From Temnothorax longispinosus (Eukaryota; Arthropoda; Insecta; Hymenoptera; Formicidae): a stretch of DNA of 64,000 nucleotides. How positions within the stretch are numbered: the stretch's first letter is position 1; each line of letters starts with the position of its first letter. The notes beneath the pieces were generated by a model. The model saw only the letters and a program-made list of their open reading frames with translations. It had not been told where the DNA came from and did not search any database. The DNA lies in the NCBI RefSeq assembly GCF_030848805.1, contig NC_092361.1, forward strand, positions 9,629,928-9,693,927, read 5' to 3'. This document shows positions 12,125 through 23,231 of this stretch, piece after piece. A program made the position numbers and the translations under genes.

Positions 12125-13907
12125 TGTACACGCACCGAACGGCACGTGATCTTTGTATAGGTGTTGAGGAAACAATATTTTTTCAGAAGTTTTCAGATGG
12201 TGGATTGCTATATTTATAGCACAATACATGTATCAAGTTTTGAATTATTAAATCATTAACATAGATTCGCAATTATGGTTCAACATTATATAATAAGAAA
12301 AGATGCGTATATATTAATGGTCAGTTTGATGTACAATAGCTAATTCTGTTCACGATATTCCTTTCATACAATGTTTCCGGCAAGTATCATTACTTAAGAC
12401 AATAAGATAAACGAAATACCCCTCAGGCAACTAATAGAACGTACTGAGTATCATTTCTAAAGTTTTGATTATCTGAAAGACAAATAAATTGACCATTAAT
12501 ACATAGCCTAAATATTTTATAAGTTTCACAAGAAATAAACATATACATAAATAAAATAATGGAATAATGCGTGGCTGTCATCATTCAACTTATCGTACGT
12601 TGCAAGTAATTCAAATAATTATCAAGGTAATATATTATGTATTCTTCAGTCGATTGTTATCCATATAAATACTTCAAAATTACAATAATGTAACATATTG
12701 AGTTCCAAGAAAGAACGTACTTATTTTTCAGACGCATTACTCCATAAATATGATCAATCAATAACATAGAAATTGTAAATCCGGCAGGCTAAAACGAGAA
12801 GCGTTTATTCGCAAAATTAAGAATTGATATATTGAACGGAACGAACGTTCGAGAGATAATAGCAACTTTAATTCGAAGAAACAGCAATTTTATTGAATTG
12901 CAGTACTGATTTTTACGCAAACTAGTCTGTTCTTATATTTAACGCAATTAAATCACGAAATAAGAATAAAGTAACGCATTTAACTTGAATAGATTGAATC
13001 GTATATACATTATTTACAAAGTTATAATCGAGAATGGAAATGACACGTGGTTGCAACCGCAAATAAAAGATTCTAGAGTAATCAAGTGCGAGAAGGCCTT
13101 TCTCTGACTATGCCCGGACACAATAATTGTACAGCAAAGGTACCGGAAATGTATCAGAGCGCCTTGCAGTGTACTGTCAAGACTAGCACAGTCTGATCCC
13201 CATTTTATTAATCATGAGAAGATCTCGAGTGTTCTGGAATCAAACGATCGTCATTTGCTAACTGTAATTAGCCCCCTTTGGATCGATCGATGATTCTCAT
13301 TCGAACACCGACATTTACCTTTAGCCGAGACTTTCACTAAGCGTGAAAGTATTTTCCTTATAGGAAGAATGCGGCCTCATAAATGTACTTCTTCGGATGT
13401 CTTTTCCTTCTATCAGATTCCGTCATCCTTCGTACAAGCGGTAATGGCGGCCATCTCATAACGAGCAATGTGGACGGATGCCTCTCCTTCCTTCTCGTCT
13501 CGTGTCTATCTGCGTCGACTGTCCTCTCTATGGTTCGGCTCAATTATACTTAACCCCGAGAAACACTGTAAGACCGGGACACGGATATAGTACATCCGAC
13601 CACGCAATGATCAAACGCAAGAAAGACACCGAAATGTACGCGTGACTTATGCCGACGAGAGACGGATGCGGAATGGACTCGTTCACTTCTTCGTGAGCCC
13701 CTTCACTTCCGTAAAGAAACCGGACATTGCATAGCGCCACATCGTTATTCGACTGCGCCGCTGCGCGCGCAACACGCTTGCTGCCGGTTACTATGGGCCC
13801 GCACTGGCCTCTCTAGAACTATTAACGGGATCGGTTATTAACTAGATTATGCAATAGGTGGCAGCACACCACCGTTCGTACATCATTACAACGCGGCGTT
13901 TCAAACA
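12125..13907 (-). repeat. 5' LTR of the BEL/Pao element
   Basis: This is the promoter-bearing LTR for the minus-strand gag-pol. Its ends (TGTACA...AAACA) and length match the other LTR. It is followed on the minus strand by the tRNA-Tyr primer site. Confidence 0.92.
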
Positions 13908-13930
13908 GATTCATATATGAGAAATACAAG

Positions 13931-14415
13931 GTTTAAGATGATGCTGGAGTCGTCTGTATAACCAATAAAATTACCATTTTCTATGTAATCGACCTATATC
14001 TGTCCTTGTATAGACAAGGATATAGACAAGGATAGCACCTACACATTGCACGCACACATACGCACGAATCGTTATATTCACTGTACTCTTATATTAGACT
14101 TTTAATCTCGATTTGGAGGGATCATTTTTTTTTATGCAATTCAAGGAACTCAATTCAGGGAAATCAGTGATGATCGAGTTGACAGTGATCGGTACAACTC
14201 GAAATGCCATATTAGGATAAAAGTAGGTAAGGAAATCTGTAATTCCGTAATTTTTCCTCGTTTACTATATAAAATCGGAGTTTCCCCGAATCATTGATGT
14301 ATGTACTGCAATTATGGAGAAGCATTTTTAATTCCGTCAAATTAATACGCTACATGAGTAGAGACAAAATGGTAATTTTATAGATAAAACAGACGACTCC
14401 AGCATCACCTTAAAC
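13931..14415. mobile_element. MITE-like element with ~50-bp inverted ends
   Basis: The segment starting GTTTAAGATGATGCTGGAGT is matched in reverse complement by ACTCCAGCATCACCTTAAAC at the right end, with ATAAAATTACCATTTT also conserved. The interior has a small direct repeat of GACAAGGATA. No coding capacity and no clear target duplication. Confidence 0.55.
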
Positions 14416-14582
14416 ATTATAAGCTTTATCCATCCTCTTATATAAAAGCTGTATAAAACCCTGAAGTTGACTGAATCGCGTTTGCAATTGTTGACGTGTT
14501 ATTGCAAACATGATTGGTCGTCTCGATTCAGTCGATTGATCGAGTGTACAAATGCTTTTTGCATAGATAATAACAAATAAAG

Positions 14583-14832
14583 AACATCACAAGGCGCGCG
14601 CAAAGCGCGCGTTATAATCTAGTCCATTCATAAAAAAGCCGTGTAAGAGATTTTATTGTTGACATTTTTCCGCGATGCTGATATGTTCTCTCATTGCGTT
14701 GACTTCGTGAGCATCTGTCATAGTATATTTTGACAGTTTTATGTGTATCAAGAGGTTAATAATAAAATAATAATAGTATAATGTTGAAGCTAAATAGCGC
14801 GCGCGAAGCGCGCGTCTGTGATGTCTAGTTAA
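14583..14832. mobile_element. Small inverted-repeat element with CGCGCG hairpins
   Basis: ACATCACAAGGCGCGCGCAA at the left is mirrored by GCGCGCGTCTGTGATGT at the right. Each end carries its own GC-rich hairpin (GCGCGC..AA/GAA..GCGCGC). The short minus-strand frame overlapping it is not supported as a gene. Confidence 0.5.
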
Positions 14833-15869
14833 ATAAAAATTTAAAGAAACACACAATGTATGGTTGGTCTATCAGAAAAATTTATCTTTTACAGGATAGA
14901 TTTCAAAGTATGTTAATTGTGTAAGAGTAATACTTCTATAAGTCTTTTTTGTAATATATCTTGAGATTATATTAAGTACATATTGACTTATATTCATAAA
15001 TTAAGCAAATAAACTTAATAATGATACACTAATAAATTCGAGCAAATTTTGTATATGTTTCTTTTCTTTGCAGTAACATTATCATTACTAGAATCATGAT
15101 ATAATTGTTTATAAATTGAATTTGACTATTATCTTGCATAACACATTTTTTTAATATTTTTGTTTGTTTACGTTTTTATAACATTAATGTTATTAACATG
15201 AAATTTATCAGAATGATAATGTATAATTGCAAAGAGTATTTTAATTAACTTTAATTAACTTTAATCACTATTTAATGATACCTATGGCAATACGCCGGGC
15301 ACGCCAAGGATGTTGCTGGAGATTATGTCCATTTTCGATTGTTGTTTCTCACATAATTTGGTGCTTATTGTCGATGCAACTAAACCCTTTTCAATTTCTG
15401 CACCTTTCATTACGCTATTGTATTTTATATCTTCTCATTTTATTATGTCGTTGTATTTCATACATTTTAAATGTCTTTTGCATCTTATATTAAGTCTACA
15501 GCAATTTTAATAGATAGTTTATAAAATATTGTACTTATATTCCTTTAAATTCAATTTCACGCACAAGATATATATCTTGCGAAATATTACTTACTTTAAT
15601 AAATATACTTGGAATAATACCTTGATTTTACTTCTTTTTTATGCCATTATATTTATTCTTTTTTTGTGTTTTTTAAATATTATTGCTTGCTCTAATAAAT
15701 ATACTTAGAATAATACTTTGATTTTACTTCTTTTTCATGCCATTATATTTATTTTTTTTGTGTTTTTTAAATAAATATTTTTATTATTTGTCTAATATTA
15801 TTTATAAAATTATTTTGTCTAAAATATACTTGGCGTTTTTTTGTACATTTTTAATGTCTTTTTTTAGGT

Positions 15870-17304
15870 GAATTACACGAATTATTGTTAATTAAGTATT
15901 TTTATCACAGTAACACATAGTAATAATATATACTTTGTAATTAATTATTTATTTTTCTATTTATCACTCCCTTACTCAATACGGAACATAATATCATAGT
16001 TCATCATTAGTTAATAATGCAACATAGTTGCATTATTAAATAAATATAATACGATGTTTCTAATAAATATTTTTTTATTCTCTTTCACTAACTTATTATG
16101 TTTTTGCTTATGGACCGTGCTGCCTCAGGTGTCATCAACTTTCTTTGATCACTCTCTCGCTCGTAACAAGCCCAAACATTTTAGCATTCTGTTTTCGAGT
16201 AAGTTAGCCATTCGGAATTTAAATAAAAATCCGAATCGTAAAAAGTTACTATCAAAATTTAACAAAAATTTTTTTCGTAAATTTTTTACTTTTTTTTAAG
16301 TTTTAACTTTTTAACTATTAATTTTAGAAGATGAGTCTATAGCAGGACTTTTTTTGTCAGCCACATGGAGCCCTATCCTTAGAATTTTATCTCATTTCAA
16401 TCGGACCATTTTTTATTTTCAACCCCCTTCAACCTTTAACTTTAAAAATTAACTTCCAAACGAAGAGGGTTAGAGGGATGAGTCCAACGGCATTGGGTCT
16501 GGCTTTATGAGGGCTACCATTCGTTCTCAGGTGCCAATCCTCCCCGACCGCTCCCTATCTTGTAACAAGCTCAAGCGTTGAATATTGGAATTGCATACTG
16601 GAGTGAAGTAACCACCCTAGACGTAAACTAAAATCCGATTTATCACAAACTTGTAAGTATAATTAAGCCCTATTTACAATTTGAAATTTTTAAACTTTTT
16701 TTTTTAAGGAGTGAGGGATGGGGGGTTGGCACCAAACCCTATGGAACTACTATTGCGAAGCCTACTATCCGTCTTCAGACACTAACCACCGTCCATCGCT
16801 CCTTTCTCTTTTTTTCTTGGAAAACTGTTTTTATTTCTTTTCATCCCTATACAGGCCACAGGGGGTTGCTGATCAACCCCGGACCTTTGTCCGAATCATG
16901 ATAAACTAACAATAAGTGAATTAAGGGGCGAAGGCCGAACTTCCTCGATGTCGATAATGTCAACATTTTTAATCTTGTTTTCTATGTTATATATCTATAT
17001 CTGTCCTTGTCTAACGAGAGGCATCTGTTCTTGTTCGATTGCTGCGCCATCTCTCGCTACACGCAATACTGCTTATCCTATCAACCTGAATATGCTTTTG
17101 CACATATAAAAATTAAATATAATAAACTTTCTTTCTAGGCTTTCAATCTTAGTTCTAATTGCACGATATTGTTCTTAAATGTTTTCCCTAGGGCATACGT
17201 ATCTCATTTTGTATATATAAACTGCAGTATTTTTGTATTAAGCCAATATTGTCGTCAGTGACAGCTCTATGTGCTCAAATTTTTAATTTTTTTTTTTTCA
17301 TTGT
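15870..17304. other. Degenerate interspersed repeats, no gene
   Basis: No coding frame is supported. Two diverged units share CTCAGGTG..., then ...CTCTC(G/T)..CGTAACAAGC or TTGTAACAAGC (about 16130-16190 and 16530-16580). The block 16690-16900 (CCCTATGGAAC, then CTTGGAAAACTG, then ACAGGCCACAGGGGGTTGC) is related to 38150-38290. This is an old multi-copy repeat, possibly a retrotransposon UTR. Confidence 0.45.
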
Positions 17305-19159
17305 TTGCAGTTGGGTGAGAATTTCTCTCTACTTTTTCACAACAAGAAGAATACCGTTATTGAACTCCTCAAAAGCATTGAAAGCAACAACAGGAAATTA
17401 CATATCAACACTTTGTTAAATATTAGAAACCGTTCGATCTCGATCATTAATAGCATCTTTTCGTTTTCGCCTAAGAAATCTCCACTTCAGCTTAAATTGT
17501 CACAACTTGTTCGGTCCACCAAACTTTTTATCAATGACAATCCAGATAAAATTTTCACCAGAGCAGATAAAGGCAATTGCACAGTAGCATTGTACAGAGA
17601 TACTTACATATCAAAAATGACGGAATTATTGCAAGACTCGAATACTTATGTCAGGATTGCTAAAGATCCAACTAATGTAGTCACAAAGAACATTAGAGAC
17701 ATAATCGTGAGATAGAAAAACCGAAAATATATTTCAGACATTAAATATAAGCAGTTATACTGCAGTGACGGGAATTTGCCGAGAGCCTATGGACTGCCGA
17801 AAATCCACAAAACTGGCAATCCTCTGAGAATAATTATCTCTTCTATCGATAGTCCAACATATCCACTGGCGGTTTTTCTACACAGCATTATTTCTAAGAG
17901 CATTCCAAAACCGAACAGCTATATAGAGAATAGCTTTGAGTTAGTGAACAAATTAAATAGAACAGTGATTAATGAGGAATTTGCACTGATTTCGTTAGAT
18001 GTTATATCTCTCTTTACCAACATACCGATAGATCTAGTGATGTAAAGCATTTCTATGAGATGGCCGTTTATTGCTAATAATTGCCAAATCCCGAAAGAGG
18101 AATTTTTGAAAGCCTTAGAATTAATTCTAAACTCAACATATTTCTTGTTTAACAATATTATTTATAAACAAAAATTCGGCGCTCCAATGGGCTCTCCGCT
18201 GTCTCCCGTGCGTCGCCGCCGACATGGTGATGCAGGACTTGGAGAACAGGGCGTTGCAGACATTAGGCTTTAATTTACCTTTTTATTGTAGGTATGTAGA
18301 CGATGTGGCAATGGCGGCACCAAAGAAATCAATTGACACAATTCTTAATGTTTTCAATTCTTACCACCCTAGATTACAATTCACGATTGAAATCGGGGGT
18401 GATAAGCTCAATTTTTTAGATGTAATTATCATTAATAATAACGTTTTAGAATTTGACTGGTTTCACAAACCTACTTTCTCAGGCCGGTATCTTAATTTTA
18501 TGTCGCAACACCCTGTTTCCCAAAAAAGAGGCACAATAATGAGCATGGTAGATAGAGCGTTTCTTTTATCACATCCAAAATTTTATTTTAAAAATATGAA
18601 ATTTATTATTGACACATTTTTAGAGAATGACTATCCGCTGTCTTTTATTTTCAATACAATTAATATTAGAATTAAGTATCTCCTTAATAGAAGCACACGC
18701 AGGCAAAATGAATCTTCACCGATTACTGATAGTGAAGAACAACGCATTTGGTTTACCATTCCTTACGTCTCTAACATCGCGGGTAAATTTAAAAACGTCA
18801 CTAAAGACTTGAATGTAAATTTTTTGTTTTTCAGCTTAAATAAAATGCGTAACTTTATTCGAGTACAGAAGGACACTCTCCCAATCCGATCCAATAAAAT
18901 TGTAGTATATAAGATCTTATGTAAGAATTGTGATGCCTCATACGTGGGTCAAACAATGAGACAATTAAAAACCAGGATCTCTGAACATAGTAATCACATT
19001 CGGAGAAATACTACAATTTAATCCGTTATTACGGAACATAGGATTAATTTTGACCATGAATTCGATTGGGAGAACGTTGAGATACTAGACAAAGAGAGAT
19101 TTCTATCTAAAAGACTAGTTTCGGAAAGGCGCATATTAAGTTACAGAAGAACAGTCTGA
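17305..19159 (+). pseudogene. Penelope-like element: reverse transcriptase plus GIY-YIG endonuclease remnant
   Basis: The pieces in order are: an N-terminal helical region with FTRADKGNCTVALYR; RT motifs YGLPKIHK and ISLDVISLFTNIP; the palm segment GAPMGSPLSPV; the catalytic CRYVDDVAM (about 18283-18310); and FDWFHKPTFSGRYLN. A GIY-YIG endonuclease follows (YKILCKNCDASYVGQT, about 18906-18953). This arrangement is diagnostic of Penelope-like elements. Lesions include a TAG near 17713, a TAA near 18043 with a shift, a frameshift near 18210 just after the SPV motif, and a TAA near 19019 before the last residues. Not functional. Confidence 0.88.
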
Positions 19160-19689
19160 ATTTACAAACTGATACAGATTTTCTTCACCACGCTTATGTA
19201 TCTATACTAAACAAATTGTAAACCATGCTTATTGTTGTTGTATGTACTGTGTTCGGAGGTACCACTGCTTTTAGTTTTTGAATGTTCATAGTGGCGACCC
19301 TTTATGTTTTAATATTTTATTTGTCACGGTTGGTTATTGTGAACGTGACATGACGAAATTGACGTTAGAATTTTTCCGTCCGCCTTTTTGACATGTTCGT
19401 TTAATTTCGTCTCTGCATATAATGTTGTATTTTTTCGGAAGACTCGTCATATACTCTGTATGGCTTTGTAATACTCTTGTTCTTTTTGGTTATCGGGTAA
19501 GTTTAACCACATCTCGTTAATTGACTCGAATTAAGATACTGACAGAAATATTGAATATCATTGTTCGTTCTGGATCTGTTACAGACAGTAATTCGAAAGT
19601 CAATGTTGTTTTTTGGGATCTTTCAATCTCGAAACTCACCGATCCAACAAGGAGAATGGAAGTAATTATTAACTTTTTTATATATTTCA

Positions 19690-19725
19690 CTGAAGATGGC
19701 TCAATCCCGAGCCGAAACGTTTGAA
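19690..19725 (+). ncRNA. Hammerhead-ribozyme-like core downstream of the Penelope-like element
   Basis: CTGAAGA (fits the CUGANGA core) at 19690-19696 is followed by stem II GGCTC (19698-19702) pairing with GAGCC (19709-19713) and then GAAA (19714-19717). Penelope-like elements are known to carry hammerhead motifs. Stems I and III are not convincing by eye, so activity is unproven. Confidence 0.4.
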
Positions 19726-19759
19726 TATACTCGATTGATGAAATCGCTTAAGCTTTTTT

Positions 19760-21716
19760 TACGCACTGACAACTGCGTCTGACTCCTATAGCCATTCCTG
19801 ATCTTTATTTTATATTTCGGGAGTCCAATACTCATTATTTTAATTTTTTTTTTGTTTTTGATGTAAAATCGACCAGACCGACCTACATTTTTGTACGTAC
19901 TTTAATTCTGTAAAAGAATTTTGTAATTTCGTAAAACCAATTAAAAGTTTAATGCATTTAACTAAATGTGTTTGAAAAAGTAAGAAACCTCGTTAGTATA
20001 ATTTGGTTAAAGACTGTATAAAAGAACGATTAATGGGAAACTTAGGGTTTATCGATTAGTAATAAGTTTTATTTATATTAATAGTGACTTTAGGTTCTTT
20101 GGTATTTGTTTATAACATCAATTAATTCATATGGTTACATATTCTTAGATTCTTATATTCGTAATTTATTGCATATCCCCGCAGGGTTCGCAATCTACTA
20201 CCAATACTATTCTCCTCTCACTTTAACCCTTTGGACCAACGGCTTAACGTCTCTTTCCGAAAGACGGAGCCCAGTTTTCTCCGCACAAGAGCCTATCTTG
20301 CACGAAGGGGCGCAGCTATCGGAAAAACATTTCATGCTTCATGGCTCTAGTGGACTCGAACCTGGTTCCTCAGATTACGAGTCTGGCGTTTTACCACTAG
20401 ACCATACTGCCGCCACATATCCTTAGATTCGTTGAACATATCAAACTAGAATGTTTATATTTCATACAATATATATCACGTTAAACAATTAGTATTTGGA
20501 TTAATGCGTAACTATCTTGAGAATATTCCCGTATTATGAGGGAAGGCAATTAAATATACATAATATCAGAGATATCTTTAAGTGATAAAAATTAAATAAG
20601 GTTTGGTAAGAAAATAAGTTTAAACGGAAAAGAAAAGATTCGCTTTATCAAGTTGTTATCAATTTGAAATAAAAGGTAAGATTGTTTACGCATTAACCAT
20701 AAAGTCGCAAATGTATATACTTATGTCAGTATAAAAGAATACTTATTTCTATAATCGGACTCAAACATACACAGAATCGTATGAATTACGCATGCTATTA
20801 ACGTTAAATATGGAAGTATTACACGATGGCTTTTGCACAAGGATATTAATGGCTCGAGTTTTTGTAGTAGGTAAAGTCCTTTAAGAAATCTAATACGTCT
20901 CAATATAAACAACTAAACGCACGAAGGAGGTTAATCCATTGGTTTAGGAATTCTTTCCGTTTGAGTAAATGAGAATCTCATCGAAGAGATTTCTGCAACC
21001 AAAGATCGATTAAAGGCTGTAATAATATTACAGTCGTCAAATTACTCAATCAGGTGATCTATGGTTAGAATACAGAAATCTCTAGTTTACCTTGTTCGGT
21101 GCAATTCATCTCGCATGGATGAGCAATTACTGTTGTAGCTGCGAAAGGTGATGACTTTTCATAATGGCCGTCGTAGACGAGTCCATCTCTATTTCGGAAT
21201 GGCGTCGAGGTAAAACTTCCTTCCGGCCATACGTTACCCTAGGTTATGGTTCTCAGCGTGATGTCCAAACTATGCGTTAGATCTCTTACTTGGATCATTA
21301 CCCAATATCGATATAGTTCGTCTCGTTGTCAGTACAATGCCGTCGATCTCTTACTTGGATCGTTCGTATAAATCTAAGTTTAGACGGTTCAATCGCTTTA
21401 TCACAGTTTTAGAAAAACATGCTATTGCTACGGAGCCCAGACTTCTACTGACCCCCACCCGCACCGTCTTCTAGCGGTGGTCGCGCGCGTAGGAATACAG
21501 TTCTGCGCCGTCGACTCGTGCGCATCGGTCCCATTTGCAATGCGGCCTGTGTTCTTCGGTCGCGTGCAGGGTTCGGCCCTCGCGAGGGTGTGTTTACGGA
21601 ATCAATTCATTTAAACCTTTTACTGATCTTTCTTTATGTTTAACGAGCGAATTCTTTTCCTTTTTAAACAAAATGTCGGTAACGACTGCCACTATAGGAT
21701 CACCTTAAGCTTTAGT
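19760..21716. other. AT-rich to GC-rich intergenic stretch, no gene
   Basis: Apart from the tRNA-like sequence at 20343-20414, no gene is supported. GATCTCTTACTTGGATC is repeated at about 21281 and 21344. The segment 21430-21600 is GC-rich (CGCGCGCGTAGG, GCCCTCGCGAGGG) and ends before the left terminus of Polinton A. Confidence 0.5.
20343..20414 (-). pseudogene. tRNA-Thr(CGU)-like sequence
   Basis: On the minus strand there is a good A box (TGGTCTAGTGG), an anticodon arm CCAGA-CTCGTAA-TCTGA with anticodon CGU, and a perfect B box (GGTTCGAGTCC). The acceptor stem does not close (GGCGGCA against TAGAGCC) and the T stem is mismatched. It is therefore more likely a tRNA pseudogene or the head of a tRNA-derived SINE than a working tRNA. 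Confidence 0.6.
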
Positions 21717-22835
21717 AGTTAACCTATGGGCGTTCTAACCAGGGAGCTCCGAGAGGGGTGAGGGAGAGGAGGTATCGGATTTCGCGGGGAAGTTAAGGGG
21801 AGGGGGCGGGGTATCGGGTTACACAAGGGTATCAGATTACAAGAAGATAACACAAGGGGGTGAGGGGGGGGGGAGGGGCGGGGTATCGGGTTACACAAAA
21901 GTATTGGGTTACACAAGGGTATCGGATTTCAAGCATATCGGATTACGCGGGGGAAGGGGAGAGGAGGGGGTTGACCTTGACACCGGGATGAGCAACCGGG
22001 ATGACTCATCCGCGCCGCGGGGCCCGCGGGAAAGGAAGTCCGCGTTCGCGATCGCCGCGTGAGGGGTCCGCGTTCGCGTTCGCGGGGTCCGCGTGGGGGG
22101 TTTGCGGGTTCGCGGAATCCGCGGGGTCTGCGTGGGGGTGCGCGTCGCGCCGGTCGCTCGCGGTTGCGCCGCGGGGTACGTTTGCAACGACGCCGCTAGG
22201 CGGCGCACAATGAGTAAGATTAACTCGATAGCGCACTGCGTAGGAGCGTGTTTTGTCGATAACGCATCGAACTTGTCGGGACATGTTTGTCGTAAACAAC
22301 ATTTTTCTAGGAAAAGGGGGCGATTATCGCGTCGACTAAACAATTTATCTACGCACTATTTTTTACGACGCAGTACATAAAAAAACAAAAGAATAAATGA
22401 CGCATCGAACCTGTCGGAACATGTTTGTCATAAACAACATTTTTCTAGGAAAAAAGGGGTGTAGTTATCGCGTAGACTAAACAAATTCGCTAAATAATTT
22501 ATCTACGTAAAAGACAAAGGAAGAAATGACGTCATCAACGATGATCGACTCGATAACGCATCGAACCTGTTGGAACATGTTCGTCGTAAACAACATTTGA
22601 TAAAATATAGGTAGGGATAAACATGCACGCAAAGAAATTACATCGTTCATTTAGGTGTGAAAAAAAGCCTGTTTATTTAACTCTTCTTTTACGTAATATA
22701 TCTTACGTGCTAAAAAACTGCTAAAGCTGCGAGCTCACAATCGATGAGCTGATTCGTATTGAACGCATTGCTAGCGTATATTACATTTAACGCTTTCTTA
22801 GGATCCGTCACAGTGGACGCGATATCGGAGAACTG
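21717..22835. repeat. Left terminal inverted repeat of Polinton A
   Basis: About 1.1 kb matches the right end (37109-38048) in reverse complement. The pairing runs from the outer AGTTAACCTATGGG, through the CGATAACGC / CTAGGAAAAGGGG blocks, to GATATCGGAGAACTG at the inner edge. The left copy is longer, mainly through expansion of GC-rich units (CCGCGTTCGCG...) near 22010-22150. The small frames on both strands here are not genes. Confidence 0.9.
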
Positions 22836-23010
22836 CTCTATCTACGCAGTACGTAAAAAACAAAGAAAGAAATAACGTCATCGGGACGATGATCGATCCG
22901 ATAACGCATCGAACCTGTCAGGACACATTCATTGTAAACAAATGTTTTCTAGGAAAAGGGGGTGTTATCGCGTAGACTAAACAATTTCGCGCTATTTTTT
23001 ACGACGCAGT
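22220..23010. repeat. Subterminal tandem repeats of Polinton A
   Basis: Units of roughly 110-160 bp share GATAACGCATCGAAC(C/T)TGT, CATGTTTGTCGTAAACAACA, CTAGGAAAA(A)GGGG, CGCGTAGACTAAACAA and ACGCAGTACGTAAAA. Copies start near 22225, 22395, 22550 and 22895. Reverse-complement copies lie at 37330-37700. Confidence 0.8.
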
Positions 23011-23073
23011 ACGTAAAACAAAGGAAAAAATGATCTTTCAAGATTCAATTGGAGCGAGAGAAAGGGCAAAGAG

Positions 23074-23080
23074 TATATAA
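23074..23080 (+). promoter_or_regulatory. TATA-like box upstream of polymerase gene A
   Basis: TATATAA lies about 150 bp upstream of the polymerase ATG at 23232, in the gap between the terminal repeat and the gene. It is placed by sequence only. Confidence 0.4.
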
Positions 23081-23231
23081 CGAGGAATGAAGCGCATCGA
23101 GCCGCAGTAGTAAGATTTGAGAACGATACATCGGTTGAAAAGTATCGAGATTTATTGTGTGGTTAAACACGTTATCACGTGCAAGTGCTGTGAAACAATA
23201 TAATAAAAGAATAGTGCGAAAGTGATCAAAC

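Larger units (their letters stand above)
4739..13907 (-). mobile_element. Complete BEL/Pao LTR retrotransposon
   Basis: Two 1,783-bp LTRs (4739-6521 and 12125-13907) run from TGTACACGCACC to TTTCAAACA and enclose a minus-strand gag-pol. A 5-bp target duplication GATTC flanks the element (4734-4738 and 13908-13912), as is normal for BEL/Pao. The LTRs differ at roughly twenty positions by eye, suggesting a fairly recent insertion. The domain order is DUF1759-type gag with zinc knuckles, aspartic protease, reverse transcriptase, RNase H, integrase and a DUF5641-type C-terminus. Three frameshifts and one in-frame stop break the single long reading frame. Confidence 0.95.
4024..15869. mobile_element. 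Non-coding element with ~0.5-kb terminal inverted repeats, host of the BEL insertion
   Basis: The left arm (4024-4515) is the reverse complement of the right arm (15278-15869). Both start ACCTAAAAAAAGACATT and continue through ACGCCAAGTATATTT. The right arm carries an extra tandem copy of a roughly 95-bp segment (about 15597-15690 and 15692-15775). Without the nested BEL element, about 2.7 kb remains, itself containing two more hairpin elements and no transposase. I could not find a convincing target duplication, so superfamily is unassigned. Confidence 0.6.

Noticed and set aside
21719..22380. Several overlapping ORFs of 65-144 codons in the left TIR of Polinton A
   Set aside because: GC-rich simple repeats without stops. 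Frames exist on both strands, encode Pro/Arg-rich peptides and are not conserved in the right TIR.
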